Assembly (NCBI GenBank): GCA_903879335.1
Contig: CAIRLC010000034.1
Coordinates: forward strand, 1-64,000
Direction of reading: 5' to 3'
DNA length: 64,000 nt
DNA from: an uncultured Pseudomonadota bacterium
GTDB lineage: Bacteria; Pseudomonadota; Gammaproteobacteria; Steroidobacterales; Steroidobacteraceae
Shown here: piece after piece, positions 36,311-46,714 of the stretch
How positions within the stretch are numbered: the first letter of the stretch is position 1
Layout of the letters: every line of letters begins with the position of its first letter
Program-made: the position numbers and the translations under genes
The notes under the pieces: generated by a model
Databases searched by the model: none
Told to the model about the DNA's origin: nothing
The model's input: only the letters and a program-made list of their open reading frames with translations

Positions 36311-38854
36311 ATGTCTGATGTCACCGTAGCGCAATTCGCCGAGGTCCTTAAGGTCCCGGTAGAGAAGTTGCTCAAGCAATTTGAGGAGGCCGGCATCCAA
36401 GTCGGCGGCTCCGACGCCAAAATTAGCGACGATCAAAAGGGCGAATTGCTCGCTTTTTTGCGTCGCTCGCACGGACGCACGGAAGAGGAAGGAGCGTCTG
36501 CCGGTCCACGCAAGATCACGCTGAAGCGTAAGACGCAGAGCGAGATTAAGGTCAGTGCCGCGCAGGGTCGCGCTCGAACCGTCAGCGTCGAAGTGCGTAC
36601 CAAGCGTACGTACATCAACCGAGGCGTGCTCGAAGAGCAAGCCCGTGCGGCGCAGGAAGAGATTGATCGCGTACGTGAGGCTGAAGAGGCCGCTGTTCGG
36701 GCGGTTGAAGAAGAGCGTCAGCGTATTGCTGACCAAGAAGCGCATGCACGGGCGGAAGAAGAGCGTCGCATCAAGGCCGAGGAAGACGCGCGCATCGCCG
36801 CCGAAGAAGCCGTCCGTCGTCAGGCGGAGCAGGCCGAGCGCGAAGAAGCCGAGCGAGCACGCAAAGCTGTGGCTGTCGTGGCCGCACCAGTTGCGCCGCC
36901 GCCGCCGCCGAAGCAGGAACGTTCACCACCGCCAGCGGCAAATCGCGATTCGCGAGACACCCGCTACGGGCGTCAGGAACTGCACGTCTCATCGGACGCG
37001 AGCAATCGCTTCAAGAAAAAGAAGCCGATGAAGAATATGCGTCGTGGGGGAGGATCCAATGCCCCTGAGGGACGCCACGGCTTTGAGATGCCAACGGCAC
37101 CGGTTAAGCGGGAAGTGTCGATCCCGGAAACCATCACCGTGGCCGAGTTGGCACAGAAGATGGCCGTTAAGGGCGGTGAACTGATCAAGACGCTCATGAA
37201 CATGGGCGTGATGGCGACGATCAACCAGCCACTCGACCAGGACACTGCAGTCTTGGTGGTCGAAGAATTGGGTCACACGGCCAAGCCGTTGAAAGAGAAC
37301 GCTCTGGAGGACTCGCTGGTGGCAGACCCTGCGTTGCAGGGTGAGTTGCTGCCCCGTCCGCCGGTCGTCACGATCATGGGCCACGTTGACCACGGTAAGA
37401 CGTCGTTGCTCGACTATATCCGCCGCGCCAAGGTGGCGGCCGGTGAAGCGGGCGGTATTACGCAGCACATAGGCGCGTATCACGTCACGACGCCACGCGG
37501 CATTGTGACCTTCATCGATACCCCGGGCCACGCAGCCTTCACTTCGATGCGTGCACGCGGTGCCCAGGTCACGGATATCGTGATCCTCGTGGTCGCGGCC
37601 GATGACGGCGTGATGCCACAGACGATTGAGGCCATTCAGCATGCGAAAGCTGCCGAAGTGCCCATTGTTGTGGCGTTGAATAAAATGGACAAGGAAGACG
37701 CAGACCCGGATCGCGTCAAGAACGAGATGCTGCAGTACGGCATCGTTCCGGAAGAGTACGGCGGCGATACGATTTTCGTGCCGGTTTCAGCCCGCACGGG
37801 TCTCGGTGTCGAGCAGTTGCTTGAGTCTCTCTTACTCCAAGCTGAGGTTCTTGAACTGCGCGCGGCGCCATCGGGTACCGCGGTGGGCGTGGTGCTCGAG
37901 TCGAGCATTGAAAAGGGTCGCGGTGCGGTCGCCACGGTGCTCGTCAAGCGCGGAACCCTCAAGCAGGGTGATCCGATTATTGCCGGTCAGGAATTTGGTC
38001 GCGTCCGCGCCATGTTCGATGAAACGGGTGCGCCGACTTCGAGTGCGGGACCTTCGATCCCCGTGCAGGTCCTCGGCTTGTCTGGTGCTCCGAACGCGGG
38101 TGATGACTTCCAGGTCGTTGAGAGTGAGCGTAAGGCTCGCGAGGTTGCTCTGCATCGTCAGGGTAAGTTCCGCGACGTTAAACTCGCGGCTCGCACCCCT
38201 AAATTTGAAGACGTCTTCTCGCAGATGGAAGAGGGCAAGGCGCAGACCGTGCAGGTCGTCATTAAGGCGGACGTGCAAGGGTCGGCGGAAGCGCTGCGTG
38301 ATTCACTGCAGAAGCTGTCCACCTCTGAAGTGGCCGTTAAGGTCATCTCGTCGGGTGTCGGCGGCATTACTGAGTCCGACGTCATGTTGGCGTCAGCATC
38401 GAATGCCCGGATCGTGGCATTCAACGTTCGCGCCGATGCGGCGGCTCGCTCGGCCATCAAGGACAACGGCGTCTCGATTCAGTACTACAGCATCATCTAT
38501 GAAGTGATCGACGATGTGCGTTCGGCACTGTCGGGCATGTTGCAGCCAGAGATCCGCGATCAGATCGTGGGCCTTGCTCAGGTGCGCGATGTATTCCGCT
38601 CGAGCAAGTTCGGTCAGGTTGCAGGCTGTCTCGTGATCGAGGGCTTCGTCAAACGCAACAATCCGATTCGCGTTCTGCGCGACAACGTCGTCATTTTCGA
38701 AGGTGCGCTTGAATCTCTGCGGCGCTTCAAGGATGACGTCGCCGAGGTTCGTTCAGGCACCGAGTGCGGTATCGCAGTTAAGGATTACAACGACGTGCGC
38801 GCCGGCGACCAGATCGAGTGCTTCGAGCGCGTGACGGTCACGAGGTCGCTCTAA
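36311..38854 (+). CDS. infB: translation initiation factor IF-2
   Basis: This 847-residue GTPase delivers initiator tRNA to the ribosome. The N-terminal IF2-associated domain ([23 protein letters not shown]) is followed by a long highly charged Glu/Arg/Ala region that should be helical. A proline-rich linker ([17 protein letters not shown]) and a second N-terminal module come next. The G domain has [27 protein letters not shown] and VSARTG. It ends with the C-terminal domains ([29 protein letters not shown]). GGGAG lies before ATG 36311. Confidence 0.98.
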   Translation: MSDVTVAQFAEVLKVPVEKLLKQFEEAGIQVGGSDAKISDDQKGELLAFLRRSHGRTEEEGASAGPRKITLKRKTQSEIKVSAAQGRARTVSVEVRTKRTYINRGVLEEQARAAQEEIDRVREAEEAAVRAVEEERQRIADQEAHARAEEERRIKAEEDARIAAEEAVRRQAEQAEREEAERARKAVAVVAAPVAPPPPPKQERSPPPAANRDSRDTRYGRQELHVSSDASNRFKKKKPMKNMRRGGGSNAPEGRHGFEMPTAPVKREVSIPETITVAELAQKMAVKGGELIKTLMNMGVMATINQPLDQDTAVLVVEELGHTAKPLKENALEDSLVADPALQGELLPRPPVVTIMGHVDHGKTSLLDYIRRAKVAAGEAGGITQHIGAYHVTTPRGIVTFIDTPGHAAFTSMRARGAQVTDIVILVVAADDGVMPQTIEAIQHAKAAEVPIVVALNKMDKEDADPDRVKNEMLQYGIVPEEYGGDTIFVPVSARTGLGVEQLLESLLLQAEVLELRAAPSGTAVGVVLESSIEKGRGAVATVLVKRGTLKQGDPIIAGQEFGRVRAMFDETGAPTSSAGPSIPVQVLGLSGAPNAGDDFQVVESERKAREVALHRQGKFRDVKLAARTPKFEDVFSQMEEGKAQTVQVVIKADVQGSAEALRDSLQKLSTSEVAVKVISSGVGGITESDVMLASASNARIVAFNVRADAAARSAIKDNGVSIQYYSIIYEVIDDVRSALSGMLQPEIRDQIVGLAQVRDVFRSSKFGQVAGCLVIEGFVKRNNPIRVLRDNVVIFEGALESLRRFKDDVAEVRSGTECGIAVKDYNDVRAGDQIECFERVTVTRSL

Positions 38855-39277
38855 GTGCCACGTGATTTTCAGCGCGGCAGACGACTCGAAGAACAGATGT
38901 TACGTCTGATCTCCGAGCTCGTCCGTCGTGAGGTCAAAGATCCCCGAGTGGGGCTCGTGACCTTCACGACGGTCGAAGTGAGTCGTGATCTGAGCCACGC
39001 GAAGATTTTTTTCGTGCCCTTTGATGGCAAGCGGCCGGCGGAAGAAGTGGCCGCTGCGCTCACGTCGGCGGCAGGGTTCTTGCGCATCCATTTGAAGAAA
39101 CAATTGGAGATCCGGCATGTGCCGGAACTCCGTTTTGCGGTTGACCATACGATCGATGAGGCGGCCCGGATGTCGTCATTGATCAATCGAGCCGTGGCGA
39201 GTGACGCTCGGCTCGCGGAAGAACACCCGGCGCCTGCAGACGGTGAGCCCGACGCAGCGGAAGACACTGCCGAATGA
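38855..39277 (+). CDS. rbfA: 30S ribosome-binding factor RbfA
   Basis: This 140-residue protein starts at GTG 38855, directly after the infB stop with no gap. It is a cold-shock-associated assembly factor binding 16S rRNA helix 1. The KH-like fold motifs are visible: RRLEEQMLRLISELVRREV, DPRVGLVTFTTVEVSRDLSHAKIFF and LEIRHVPELRFAVDHTIDEAARM. An acidic tail (PADGEPDAAEDTAE) extends beyond the usual end. Confidence 0.96.
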   Translation: MPRDFQRGRRLEEQMLRLISELVRREVKDPRVGLVTFTTVEVSRDLSHAKIFFVPFDGKRPAEEVAAALTSAAGFLRIHLKKQLEIRHVPELRFAVDHTIDEAARMSSLINRAVASDARLAEEHPAPADGEPDAAEDTAE

Positions 39278-40188
39278 CCGGCAGCTCGGGCCGCACTCGT
39301 ACGGTCTGGCGACGGGTTGACGGTATAGTCTTGCTCGACAAGCCACTGGGTCTGACCTCCAATCAGGCCCTGCAGATGGTTCGTCGCCTATATCGTGCTG
39401 AAAAGGCAGGCCACACGGGTAGTCTCGATCCGCTCGCCACGGGGGTCTTGCCCTTATGTTTTGGCGAAGCGACCAAAGTGGCGGGGCTACTGCTGGATGC
39501 CGACAAACGTTATACGGCAACGCTCTCGCTCGGTAAGCAAACGGATACCGGCGATCGCGAGGGTGAGGTCATCCGCGAGGAATTGGTTCCGCTGCTCGAC
39601 GAGGTGCAGATCCGCGCCGCTCTAGACCGGTTTGTTGGTGATACGACGCAAATTCCCCCGATGTACTCCGCGCTCAAGCGAGATGGGGAAGCCCTCTACA
39701 CATTAGCGCGCCGAGGTGAGGTTGTTGAGCGCGAGCCGCGGGCGGTGCGCATCACGGCGATCGACTTGATCTCGTGGTCGGGTAATGAAATTGTCTTCGA
39801 TGTCCGGTGCTCTAAGGGTACCTATGTCCGCACACTGGGTGAGGACATCGCGCAGGTACTGGGCACCGTCGGTCACCTCAGCGCGTTGCGGCGGACCGAT
39901 GTCGGTGGCGCCTTTACCGACCACCCGGTGCACACCTTAGAGTCGCTTCAAAGCCTCGTCGGTCAAGAAACGCTGCTCGATTCCTTGTTGCTGGCGCCGG
40001 ACGTTGCCCTCGGCCAATGGCCCGCGGTCCATCTGGCGGCTACTGAGGAAGCACGCCTGTTGCACGGCCAAGCCGTGCCGGTCCTCGCGCCTGATGGTCT
40101 CGTGAAGGCCTATGGGGCCAGCGGGCGTTTTCTGGGTTTGGGTCAGGTTGTCGGCGCTGTGATGGCGCCGAAACGGCTTTTTAATTGA
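39274..40188 (+). CDS. truB: tRNA pseudouridine(55) synthase TruB
   Basis: This 304-residue protein starts at an ATG overlapping the rbfA stop by 4 nt. It converts U55 of tRNA to pseudouridine. Motifs are GIVLLDKPLGLTSNQALQMVR and GHTGSLDPLATGVLPLCFGEATK with the catalytic Asp in HTGSLDPLA. QIPPMYSALKRDG and FDVRCSKGTYVRTLGEDIA are also present. The C-terminal PUA-like extension is intact. Unlike in many proteobacteria, rpsO and pnp do not follow; the polysaccharide-precursor genes do. Confidence 0.97.
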   Translation: MTGSSGRTRTVWRRVDGIVLLDKPLGLTSNQALQMVRRLYRAEKAGHTGSLDPLATGVLPLCFGEATKVAGLLLDADKRYTATLSLGKQTDTGDREGEVIREELVPLLDEVQIRAALDRFVGDTTQIPPMYSALKRDGEALYTLARRGEVVEREPRAVRITAIDLISWSGNEIVFDVRCSKGTYVRTLGEDIAQVLGTVGHLSALRRTDVGGAFTDHPVHTLESLQSLVGQETLLDSLLLAPDVALGQWPAVHLAATEEARLLHGQAVPVLAPDGLVKAYGASGRFLGLGQVVGAVMAPKRLFN

Positions 40189-40261
40189 ATGTCAGTACAA
40201 TTCGCTCATCGATGTGTGATTGCGAGATTCATGCGCGTCGCTCGAGACTAAGGAAGAGCCA

Positions 40262-41605
40262 ATGAAGATCACCATTTTCGGTTCAGGCTATGTCGGACTC
40301 GTCACGGGCGCTTGCCTTGCGGATGCCGGCAATTCAGTCGTCTGCGTGGATGTTGATCCGCGCAAAATCGAACGTCTCAATCAGGGCGATGTCCCGATTC
40401 ATGAGCCGGGTCTGGATGAGTTGATTGAACGCAATATGGCCAAGGGCCGCCTGCGCTTCACCACCGATGCCGCAGAAGGCGTCGCGCATGGGCTCTTCCA
40501 AATGATTGCGGTCGGAACGCCTCCGGATGAGGACGGATCTGCGGATCTGTCCTATGTGCTGGCCGTGGCTCGCACCATCGCGACTCACATGGTTGATTAC
40601 AAAGTGGTGATCACGAAATCAACGGTGCCGGTGGGCACTGCGGATAAGGTGCGTGCGGCGCTTGAGGGCGCTCTGGCTGAGCGTGGCGCCTCACATGAGT
40701 TCGATGTGGTTTCGAATCCGGAATTCCTCAAAGAGGGCGCTGCGATCACCGACTTTATGCGTCCCGATCGCATCGTGGTCGGCACCGATAAGCCGCAGGT
40801 CACCGAATTGATGCGGGCACTGTATGAGCCCTTTACCCGTAATCATGAACGCCTGATCGTCATGGATATTCGCTCGGCCGAATTGACCAAATATGCTGCG
40901 AATGCACTCTTGGCCACCAAAATCTCGTTCATGAATGAGATCGCTAATCTCGCCGAGCGGGTCGGTGCCGACGTCGAGAAAGTGCGCGTGGGTATCGGTT
41001 CCGATCCCCGCATCGGGTACCACTTCATCTATCCGGGTGTGGGCTATGGCGGCTCTTGTTTCCCTAAAGATGTCCAAGCCTTGGAGCGCTCGGCCCGCTC
41101 AACGGGTTACGAGCCGCTGATTCTGGCGGCGGTGGAGGCGGTCAATGCCCGTCAAAAGACCGTCCTGTTTCAGAAAATCGCTGCGCATTACGGCGGGCAG
41201 ATCGCCGGCAAGACCATCGCGATTTGGGGCCTCGCCTTCAAACCCAACACCGACGACATGCGGGAAGCGCCGAGCCGCGTACTCATAGAAGCCTTGTGGG
41301 CGGCCGGCGCGACGGTACGCGCCTACGATCCGGTCGCTATGCCGGAAACCCAGCGGATTTATGGGGAGCGTGCCGACCTGACTTACTGTAAGTCCATGGA
41401 AGAGGCGCTGCAGGGTGCCGACGCCCTGGCGATCGTGACGGAATGGCGCGAATTCCGGAGCCCCGATTTTGATGAGATCAAGGCCATACTGACGGCGCCG
41501 GTCATTTTTGATGGTCGTAATCTATATGATCCGTCACAGATGCGACGGGCAGGATTCATCTACTATGGCATCGGACGCGGCGATACGTTGCCGGCCATCC
41601 GCTGA
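40262..41605 (+). CDS. ugd: UDP-glucose 6-dehydrogenase
   Basis: This 447-residue protein starts at ATG 40262 with AGGAAG upstream. It oxidises UDP-glucose to UDP-glucuronate with two NAD+. The Rossmann start is [24 protein letters not shown]. The central helix domain follows with [12 protein letters not shown], and the catalytic cysteine is in [16 protein letters not shown]. The C-terminal domain has [18 protein letters not shown] and [12 protein letters not shown]. It heads a likely operon with manC and the phosphomannomutase gene for exopolysaccharide precursors. Confidence 0.96.
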   Translation: MKITIFGSGYVGLVTGACLADAGNSVVCVDVDPRKIERLNQGDVPIHEPGLDELIERNMAKGRLRFTTDAAEGVAHGLFQMIAVGTPPDEDGSADLSYVLAVARTIATHMVDYKVVITKSTVPVGTADKVRAALEGALAERGASHEFDVVSNPEFLKEGAAITDFMRPDRIVVGTDKPQVTELMRALYEPFTRNHERLIVMDIRSAELTKYAANALLATKISFMNEIANLAERVGADVEKVRVGIGSDPRIGYHFIYPGVGYGGSCFPKDVQALERSARSTGYEPLILAAVEAVNARQKTVLFQKIAAHYGGQIAGKTIAIWGLAFKPNTDDMREAPSRVLIEALWAAGATVRAYDPVAMPETQRIYGERADLTYCKSMEEALQGADALAIVTEWREFRSPDFDEIKAILTAPVIFDGRNLYDPSQMRRAGFIYYGIGRGDTLPAIR

Positions 41606-41624
41606 TGCGGTGTAGGGAGTGACC

Positions 41625-43046
41625 GTGCTTATACCGGTAATTTTGTCTGGTGGTTCTGGAACCCGGCTGTGGCCGCTGTCGCGTGAACTACATCCCAAGC
41701 AATTCCTGCCGCTTGTCGGCGAGGAAACCATGCTGCAGGACACGGTGCGACGTCTGAGTGGCCTGAACGCAGGGCAACCGATTGTCGTCTGTAACGCCCA
41801 CCACCGATTCATGGTGGCTGAGCAGTTGCGAACCATCGGCGTTCCACCGGGTGACATCATCCTCGAACCGGTGGGGCGAAATACGGCCCCAGCCGTAGCG
41901 ATTGCCGCCTTGGCCGCGTTGCAGGGACCCGCCGGAGACGATGCATTATTGTTGATCATGCCGGCCGACCATTTGTTGCGCGACGTTCCGGCCTTTCAGA
42001 GTGCCGTCAGCGTGGGCATAGAGGCCGCCAAGTCTGGTCATCTCGTGACTTTTGGCGTCGTGCCGACGGCACCAGAAGTGGGCTACGGCTATATCCGACG
42101 TGGGGCAGGGGAGGGACCGGCCTATCCCATCGCGGAGTTTGTCGAAAAGCCGAATGCCGAGCGCGCCGCGTCCTATGTCGCCTCGGGTGATTATCTTTGG
42201 AATAGCGGCATGTTCTTGTTTTCAGCGCGCCGTTACTTGGATGAGTTGGCTCAATTCCATCCGCAGATGTTGGCCGCTTGTGAATCAGCGTTCCGGGACG
42301 CTCACCGAGATTTGGATTTCATTCGTCTTGGCGTTGAGGCTTTCGGGCATTGCCCGAGTGACTCGATCGACTATGCGGTGATGGAAAAGACGCTTTCAGC
42401 CGTGGTTGTTCCCCTCGATGCGGGTTGGAGCGACGTGGGATCTTGGTCAGCGTTACACGATAGCTTGCCCGCTGATGCGTCCGGCAATGTGACGCGTGGT
42501 GATGTGGTGACGGAAGACACCTCGGGTTGCTACCTCTATTCGTCGGAACGATTAATCGCTACGGTCGGACTCACCGATCACGTGGTCGTTGAAACGAAGG
42601 ATGCCGTTTTAGTCGCGCCCAAAGGGCGAGTGCAGGACGTCAAAGCGCTCGTGGGCCAACTGAAAGCGGCAAAGCGCTCGGAGCCTTCGATCCATCGTGA
42701 AGTATTCCGGCCATGGGGTAGTTACGACAGTGTCGACAATGGCCAACGTTTTCAGGTCAAGCGATTAGTCGTGAATCCAGGCGCCACGTTGTCGTTGCAA
42801 ATGCATCACCATCGCGCCGAGCATTGGATTGTTGTCTCCGGCACCGCCGAGATCACCTGCGACGATAAAGTTTTTCTATTGTCCGAGAATCAATCCACCT
42901 ATATCCCGGTCGGTGCAAAACACCGTATTCAGAATCCAGGGCGAGTGCCTTTGCACATCATTGAGGTCCAGTCAGGATCGTATCTGGGTGAGGACGATAT
43001 TGTGCGCTTCGAGGACAATTACGGCCGTCAGGGCACGAACTGCTGA
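41625..43046 (+). CDS. manC: mannose-1-phosphate guanylyltransferase / mannose-6-phosphate isomerase
   Basis: This 473-residue protein starts at GTG 41625, preferred because TAGGGAG lies 6 nt upstream; another GTG two codons earlier overlaps that site. The N-terminal nucleotidyltransferase domain has VILSGGSGTRLWPLSRE and HPKQFLPLVG and makes GDP-mannose. The C-terminal cupin domain has LQMHHHRAEHWIVVSGTAEIT and isomerises fructose-6-P to mannose-6-P. It is the bifunctional AlgA/XanB/ManC type. GDP-mannose feeds xanthan-like or alginate-like polysaccharides and glycans. Confidence 0.95.
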   Translation: MLIPVILSGGSGTRLWPLSRELHPKQFLPLVGEETMLQDTVRRLSGLNAGQPIVVCNAHHRFMVAEQLRTIGVPPGDIILEPVGRNTAPAVAIAALAALQGPAGDDALLLIMPADHLLRDVPAFQSAVSVGIEAAKSGHLVTFGVVPTAPEVGYGYIRRGAGEGPAYPIAEFVEKPNAERAASYVASGDYLWNSGMFLFSARRYLDELAQFHPQMLAACESAFRDAHRDLDFIRLGVEAFGHCPSDSIDYAVMEKTLSAVVVPLDAGWSDVGSWSALHDSLPADASGNVTRGDVVTEDTSGCYLYSSERLIATVGLTDHVVVETKDAVLVAPKGRVQDVKALVGQLKAAKRSEPSIHREVFRPWGSYDSVDNGQRFQVKRLVVNPGATLSLQMHHHRAEHWIVVSGTAEITCDDKVFLLSENQSTYIPVGAKHRIQNPGRVPLHIIEVQSGSYLGEDDIVRFEDNYGRQGTNC

Positions 43047-43083
43047 CCTCCCTATATAGATTGAAGGACGGAGATCGCCAACG

Positions 43084-44457
43084 ATGAACGCTATTACCGC
43101 ATTCAAGGCCTACGACCTGCGGGGACGCATCCCGAACGAGTTGAATGAGGACATCGCTTACCGCGTCGCTCGAGGCTATGCGCAATTCTTGGCGCCAAAG
43201 CGGATATGCGTCGGGCGTGATATTCGGCTGTCCAGCGACGCGCTAGCCAAGAGTGTGATCCAGGGTCTGGTTGATTCAGGCGTGGATGTCGTTGATATCG
43301 GTCTATGCGGGACGGAAGGCGTCTACTTCGCCACCTTTGCACTCGGTCTGGATGGCGGGATCATGGTGACCGCGAGTCATAACCCCCCCGATTACAACGG
43401 AATGAAGTTTGTTCGTGAGGGATCACGACCAATTTCGGGTGATACGGGGCTTAAGGACATTCGTGCTTTTGCGGAAGCGCAAAACTTCCCAAGTCCGACC
43501 CAACCCGGCACCGTGACTCACATCGACACGGGGCCTGCTTACATCCAGCATTTGCTGTCCTACGTCGATCTGACGAAGCTCAAGCCCATCAAGATCGTCT
43601 GCAATGCAGGCAATGGCGGTGCGGGCCTTGTGGTGGACAAACTGGAACCGCACTTGCCGTTCCAATTTATCAAGATGAATCATCTGCCCGATGGCACCTT
43701 CCCACACGGCGTGCCCAATCCCATGCTGGAGCAGAACCGCGCGCCGGTCGCTGAGGCCGTGGTACGGGAAGGCGCGGATATTGGTATTGCCTGGGACGGA
43801 GATTACGACCGTTGCTTCTTTTTCGACCACGAGGGCACGTTCATTGAGGGTTATTACATCGTCGGCCTGTTGGCCTCGGTGTTCCTTGAACGCTCCAAAG
43901 GCGCGGCGATCGTCCATGATCCACGCCTGACGTGGAATACGATTGATATCGTGCAGAAGCATGGGGGACGCGTAGTCCAATGCAAATCTGGCCATGCGTT
44001 TATCAAAGCCACGATGCGCGACGTGGATGCAGCCTATGGCGGCGAGATGAGCGCGCATCACTATTTCCGTGACTTCGCCTACTGCGACAGCGGCATGATT
44101 CCGTGGCTTGTGCTGGCTCAGGTGATCAGTGAGTCCGGCAAGTCACTGGCCCAGCTCGTGGGCGAGCGCATGCAGGCCTTCCCTGCGAGCGGTGAGATCA
44201 ATATGCGTGTTCCCGATGGCCCGGCCGCCATTGCGGCGCTGGAGGCACACTACTTGCCGTCCTCCAAGGTGCAGGACTACACCGATGGCGTGTCCCTTGA
44301 GTTTGATCAATGGCGCCTAAACCTGCGGTCCTCCAATACCGAGCCGCTCATCCGCCTCAATGTGGAGAGTCGGGGGGATTCGGCGCTGATGAAGGCCAAG
44401 ACCGAGGAGATATTGGCGTTTCTGGGCGCTCTCGGCGCGGTCGCGGCGGATCACTGA
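43084..44457 (+). CDS. algC: phosphomannomutase/phosphoglucomutase
   Basis: This 457-residue alpha-D-phosphohexomutase interconverts the 6- and 1-phosphates of mannose or glucose. The phosphoserine loop is MVTASHNPPDYNGMKFV (Ser98). The metal loop AWDGDYDRCFFFD and the sugar-specificity loop GGEMSAHHYF are typical of the AlgC/XanA dual-specificity group. The C-terminal phosphate-binding loop is RSSNTEPLIRLNVES. The enzyme supplies substrate for ManC and, through glucose-1-P, for UDP-glucose. A GGAG lies before ATG 43084; the gene is 38 bp after manC. The symbol could also be manB/xanA. Confidence 0.94.
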   Translation: MNAITAFKAYDLRGRIPNELNEDIAYRVARGYAQFLAPKRICVGRDIRLSSDALAKSVIQGLVDSGVDVVDIGLCGTEGVYFATFALGLDGGIMVTASHNPPDYNGMKFVREGSRPISGDTGLKDIRAFAEAQNFPSPTQPGTVTHIDTGPAYIQHLLSYVDLTKLKPIKIVCNAGNGGAGLVVDKLEPHLPFQFIKMNHLPDGTFPHGVPNPMLEQNRAPVAEAVVREGADIGIAWDGDYDRCFFFDHEGTFIEGYYIVGLLASVFLERSKGAAIVHDPRLTWNTIDIVQKHGGRVVQCKSGHAFIKATMRDVDAAYGGEMSAHHYFRDFAYCDSGMIPWLVLAQVISESGKSLAQLVGERMQAFPASGEINMRVPDGPAAIAALEAHYLPSSKVQDYTDGVSLEFDQWRLNLRSSNTEPLIRLNVESRGDSALMKAKTEEILAFLGALGAVAADH

Positions 44458-44501
44458 CGCGTCCGGGGTGACGGGGCGCACATTTCGGAATCACCTGATG
44501 C

Positions 44502-44522
44502 AAATGAGATGAATTCTCATTT
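44502..44522. promoter_or_regulatory. Fur box upstream of feoA
   Basis: AAATGAGA, five bases and TCTCATTT form a perfect 8-bp inverted repeat that closely resembles the Fur consensus core TGAGAATnATTCTCA. It ends 12 bp before the feoA start, so Fur-Fe2+ should repress transcription when iron is sufficient. Confidence 0.75.
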
Positions 44523-44534
44523 ACAATTCCGATC

Positions 44535-44834
44535 ATGGAGCCGGTGCCCCCCGATCACCCTGTTACGGACGTCACGCTAAACGACCTACCGCTGCGTGCG
44601 GAGGCTCGTATTGTGGGTTTGACGGCTAAGGCTGAGGCCGGGGGCCAGCAACTGACTGAGCGCTTAGCGGAACTCGGGTTTTTGCCCGGCGAACGAGTCC
44701 GGGTCTTGGCGCGAGCCATATTTGGCGATCCCATCGCGGTTCGCCTGGGCAGTGGCACCTTTGCGCTGCGTCGATTCGAGGCTGCATGTATTGCGGTCGA
44801 GATCATCGGGGCCCCGATAGGCGCGCTCGCGTGA
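44535..44834 (+). CDS. feoA: ferrous iron transport protein A
   Basis: This 99-residue SH3-like FeoA-domain protein is somewhat longer than the usual 75-80 residues because of an N-terminal extension. Family motifs are LNDLPLRAEARIVGL, LTERLAELGFLPGERVRVLARAIFGDPIAVRLG and FALRRFEAACIAVE. It assists FeoB in importing Fe2+. It lies downstream of the Fur box and overlaps feoB by 4 nt (GTGA). Confidence 0.9.
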   Translation: MEPVPPDHPVTDVTLNDLPLRAEARIVGLTAKAEAGGQQLTERLAELGFLPGERVRVLARAIFGDPIAVRLGSGTFALRRFEAACIAVEIIGAPIGALA

Positions 44835-46714
44835 GTCATCCAGATCCCTTGGTCGCGTTGGTGGGGAACCCCAATTGCGGAAAGACGGCGCTCTTTAATC
44901 TGTTGACCGGTAGCCGTCAGAAAATTGCCAATTACGCCGGTGTGACGGTTGAGCGTAAAGAAGGCCGATTGACCACGCGGAGTGGTCGAACCATCCGGGT
45001 GGTCGATCTACCCGGAGCCTACAGTCTGTCGCCGCGCACACCCGACGAAGCGGTGACCTGCGATTACATTCTGGGTCACCTGCCTGGCGAGACTCCGCCG
45101 GACCTGATTGTTGCAGTGGTTGATGCGACCAATCTGCAACGCCATTTGCGATTTGTTCTCGCCTTAAAACGAGTCGGCCGCCCCGTCCTGGTTGCGCTCA
45201 ACATGAGCGATCTGGCGCGTCGCCGGGGTGTAGAGGTGCAGCCGGAGGCACTCTCCGCGCAACTGGGCTTGCCCGTTGTATCGACCGTGGGCATTCGAGG
45301 CGGTGGTGCGCGAGCGTTGATTGATGATCTGGATCAGCACCTGGCATTGAGTCAAAGCCGAAGCGCGTCGCCCCGCCAGCAGCCCGAGACGCGCGCTGAC
45401 CTCGCAACAACCGCAGCGGATCAACGCGAGGTCGAGCGGATACTGTCGGCGGTTGGACGCTTGGATGCGCCGATCGATACGCCCTCTGATCGTATCGATG
45501 CTGTGGTGTTACATCCGATTTTGGGTCCCGTGATTTTGGCGTTGACGCTGTTTCTGATGTTTCAAGCGGTGTTCGCAGGTGCGCGGCCGTTTATAGATGC
45601 ATTAACGGCTCTGGTCGCTGGAATCGCGGCGTTCATCAACTCGACAATGCCCGCCGGTTTATTACGCAGCTTAGCCGTCGATGGCGTCCTCGCAGGCGCC
45701 GGCAGCGTGCTCGTCTTTTTGCCGCAGATCGTGTTGCTCTTTGCGTTTATCTTGATACTTGAAGATTCTGGTTATCTGCCGCGTGCGGCGTTTTTGTTGG
45801 ATCGCCTCATGGGTGGGGTCGGTTTGTCGGGTCGCTCATTCATCCCGCTGCTGTCGAGCTTTGCCTGTGCGGTGCCCGGGATCATGGCGACGCGTACCAT
45901 CCCCAATCCGCGTGATCGCTTGGTCACCATCATGATCGCGCCATTAATGACATGTTCGGCTCGGTTGCCGGTCTACGGCTTGCTGATCGGCGCCTTCATT
46001 CCCGAGCGAACGCTGAGCTTTGGCATAGGTCTGCAAGGCTTGGTGCTGTTTATTCTGTATGCCGTTGGCGTGCTCAGTGCATTTTTAGTCGCGCTGCTGC
46101 TTAAACATACGACCGGACGGCCTGCATTGCATCCCTTGCAGATGGAGTTACCGGCCTATCACTGGCCTAGCCTGCGTAATCTGCTCATTGGGCTGTGGCA
46201 GCGGATCGAGGTCTTCGTCGGACGTGTCGGCACCACGATTCTGGCGTTGATGATTGTGCTGTGGTTCCTATCGAGTGTGCCCGCGCCGCCCATGGGCGCT
46301 GTGGGACCGGCGATTCAGTGGAGCTTTGCAGGTCGTATCGGGGCTTTGTTGGCGCAATTGTTTGCGCCGATTGGGTTCAACTGGCAAATCTCGATTGCCT
46401 TGGTGCCAGGGCTTGCTGCCCGCGAAGTGGCGGTGGGTGCGCTTGGAACGGTCTACTCTCTGGCGGCGACGGGACAGGATGTCGCTGGCGCATTGACGCC
46501 GATCGTGGCGAAGTCATGGAGTTTGCCGACGGCGCTATCGCTGCTGGCCTGGTATGTCTACGCGCCGCAATGCCTCTCGACGCTCGCCGTTATTCGACGA
46601 GAAACCGGGACTTGGCGTTATCCCTTATTGATTACCGCCGGGATGTTTGCGGCGGCCTACGTCGCCGCAGGCCTCACCTTTCACGTGGCGCGCTGGTGCC
46701 TGGGCAGCGGCTAA
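44831..46714 (+). CDS. feoB: ferrous iron transport protein B (GTPase permease)
   Basis: This 627-residue protein starts at GTG 44831. The N-terminal G domain shows ALVGNPNCGKTALFNLLTG, VDLPGAYSL, NMSD and the short switch helices. The membrane domain has about ten helices with Gate motifs CAVPGIMATRTIPNPRDR (before TCSARLPVYG) and LVPGLAAREVAVGALGT. It imports Fe2+ across the inner membrane. Some residues of the C-terminal part are shorter than in E. coli FeoB (773 aa), which is common in this group. Confidence 0.95.
   Translation: MSHPDPLVALVGNPNCGKTALFNLLTGSRQKIANYAGVTVERKEGRLTTRSGRTIRVVDLPGAYSLSPRTPDEAVTCDYILGHLPGETPPDLIVAVVDATNLQRHLRFVLALKRVGRPVLVALNMSDLARRRGVEVQPEALSAQLGLPVVSTVGIRGGGARALIDDLDQHLALSQSRSASPRQQPETRADLATTAADQREVERILSAVGRLDAPIDTPSDRIDAVVLHPILGPVILALTLFLMFQAVFAGARPFIDALTALVAGIAAFINSTMPAGLLRSLAVDGVLAGAGSVLVFLPQIVLLFAFILILEDSGYLPRAAFLLDRLMGGVGLSGRSFIPLLSSFACAVPGIMATRTIPNPRDRLVTIMIAPLMTCSARLPVYGLLIGAFIPERTLSFGIGLQGLVLFILYAVGVLSAFLVALLLKHTTGRPALHPLQMELPAYHWPSLRNLLIGLWQRIEVFVGRVGTTILALMIVLWFLSSVPAPPMGAVGPAIQWSFAGRIGALLAQLFAPIGFNWQISIALVPGLAAREVAVGALGTVYSLAATGQDVAGALTPIVAKSWSLPTALSLLAWYVYAPQCLSTLAVIRRETGTWRYPLLITAGMFAAAYVAAGLTFHVARWCLGSG

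Noticed and set aside
35201-36745. A 514-codon leftward open frame across nusA and infB
   Set aside because: nusA and infB are certain, and the antisense frame has no motifs or signals; long antisense frames are common in GC-rich DNA.
44831-46714. FeoB treated as truncated because it is about 150 residues shorter than the E. coli protein
   Set aside because: The G domain, Gate motifs and overlaps at both ends are intact; shorter FeoB proteins are common.
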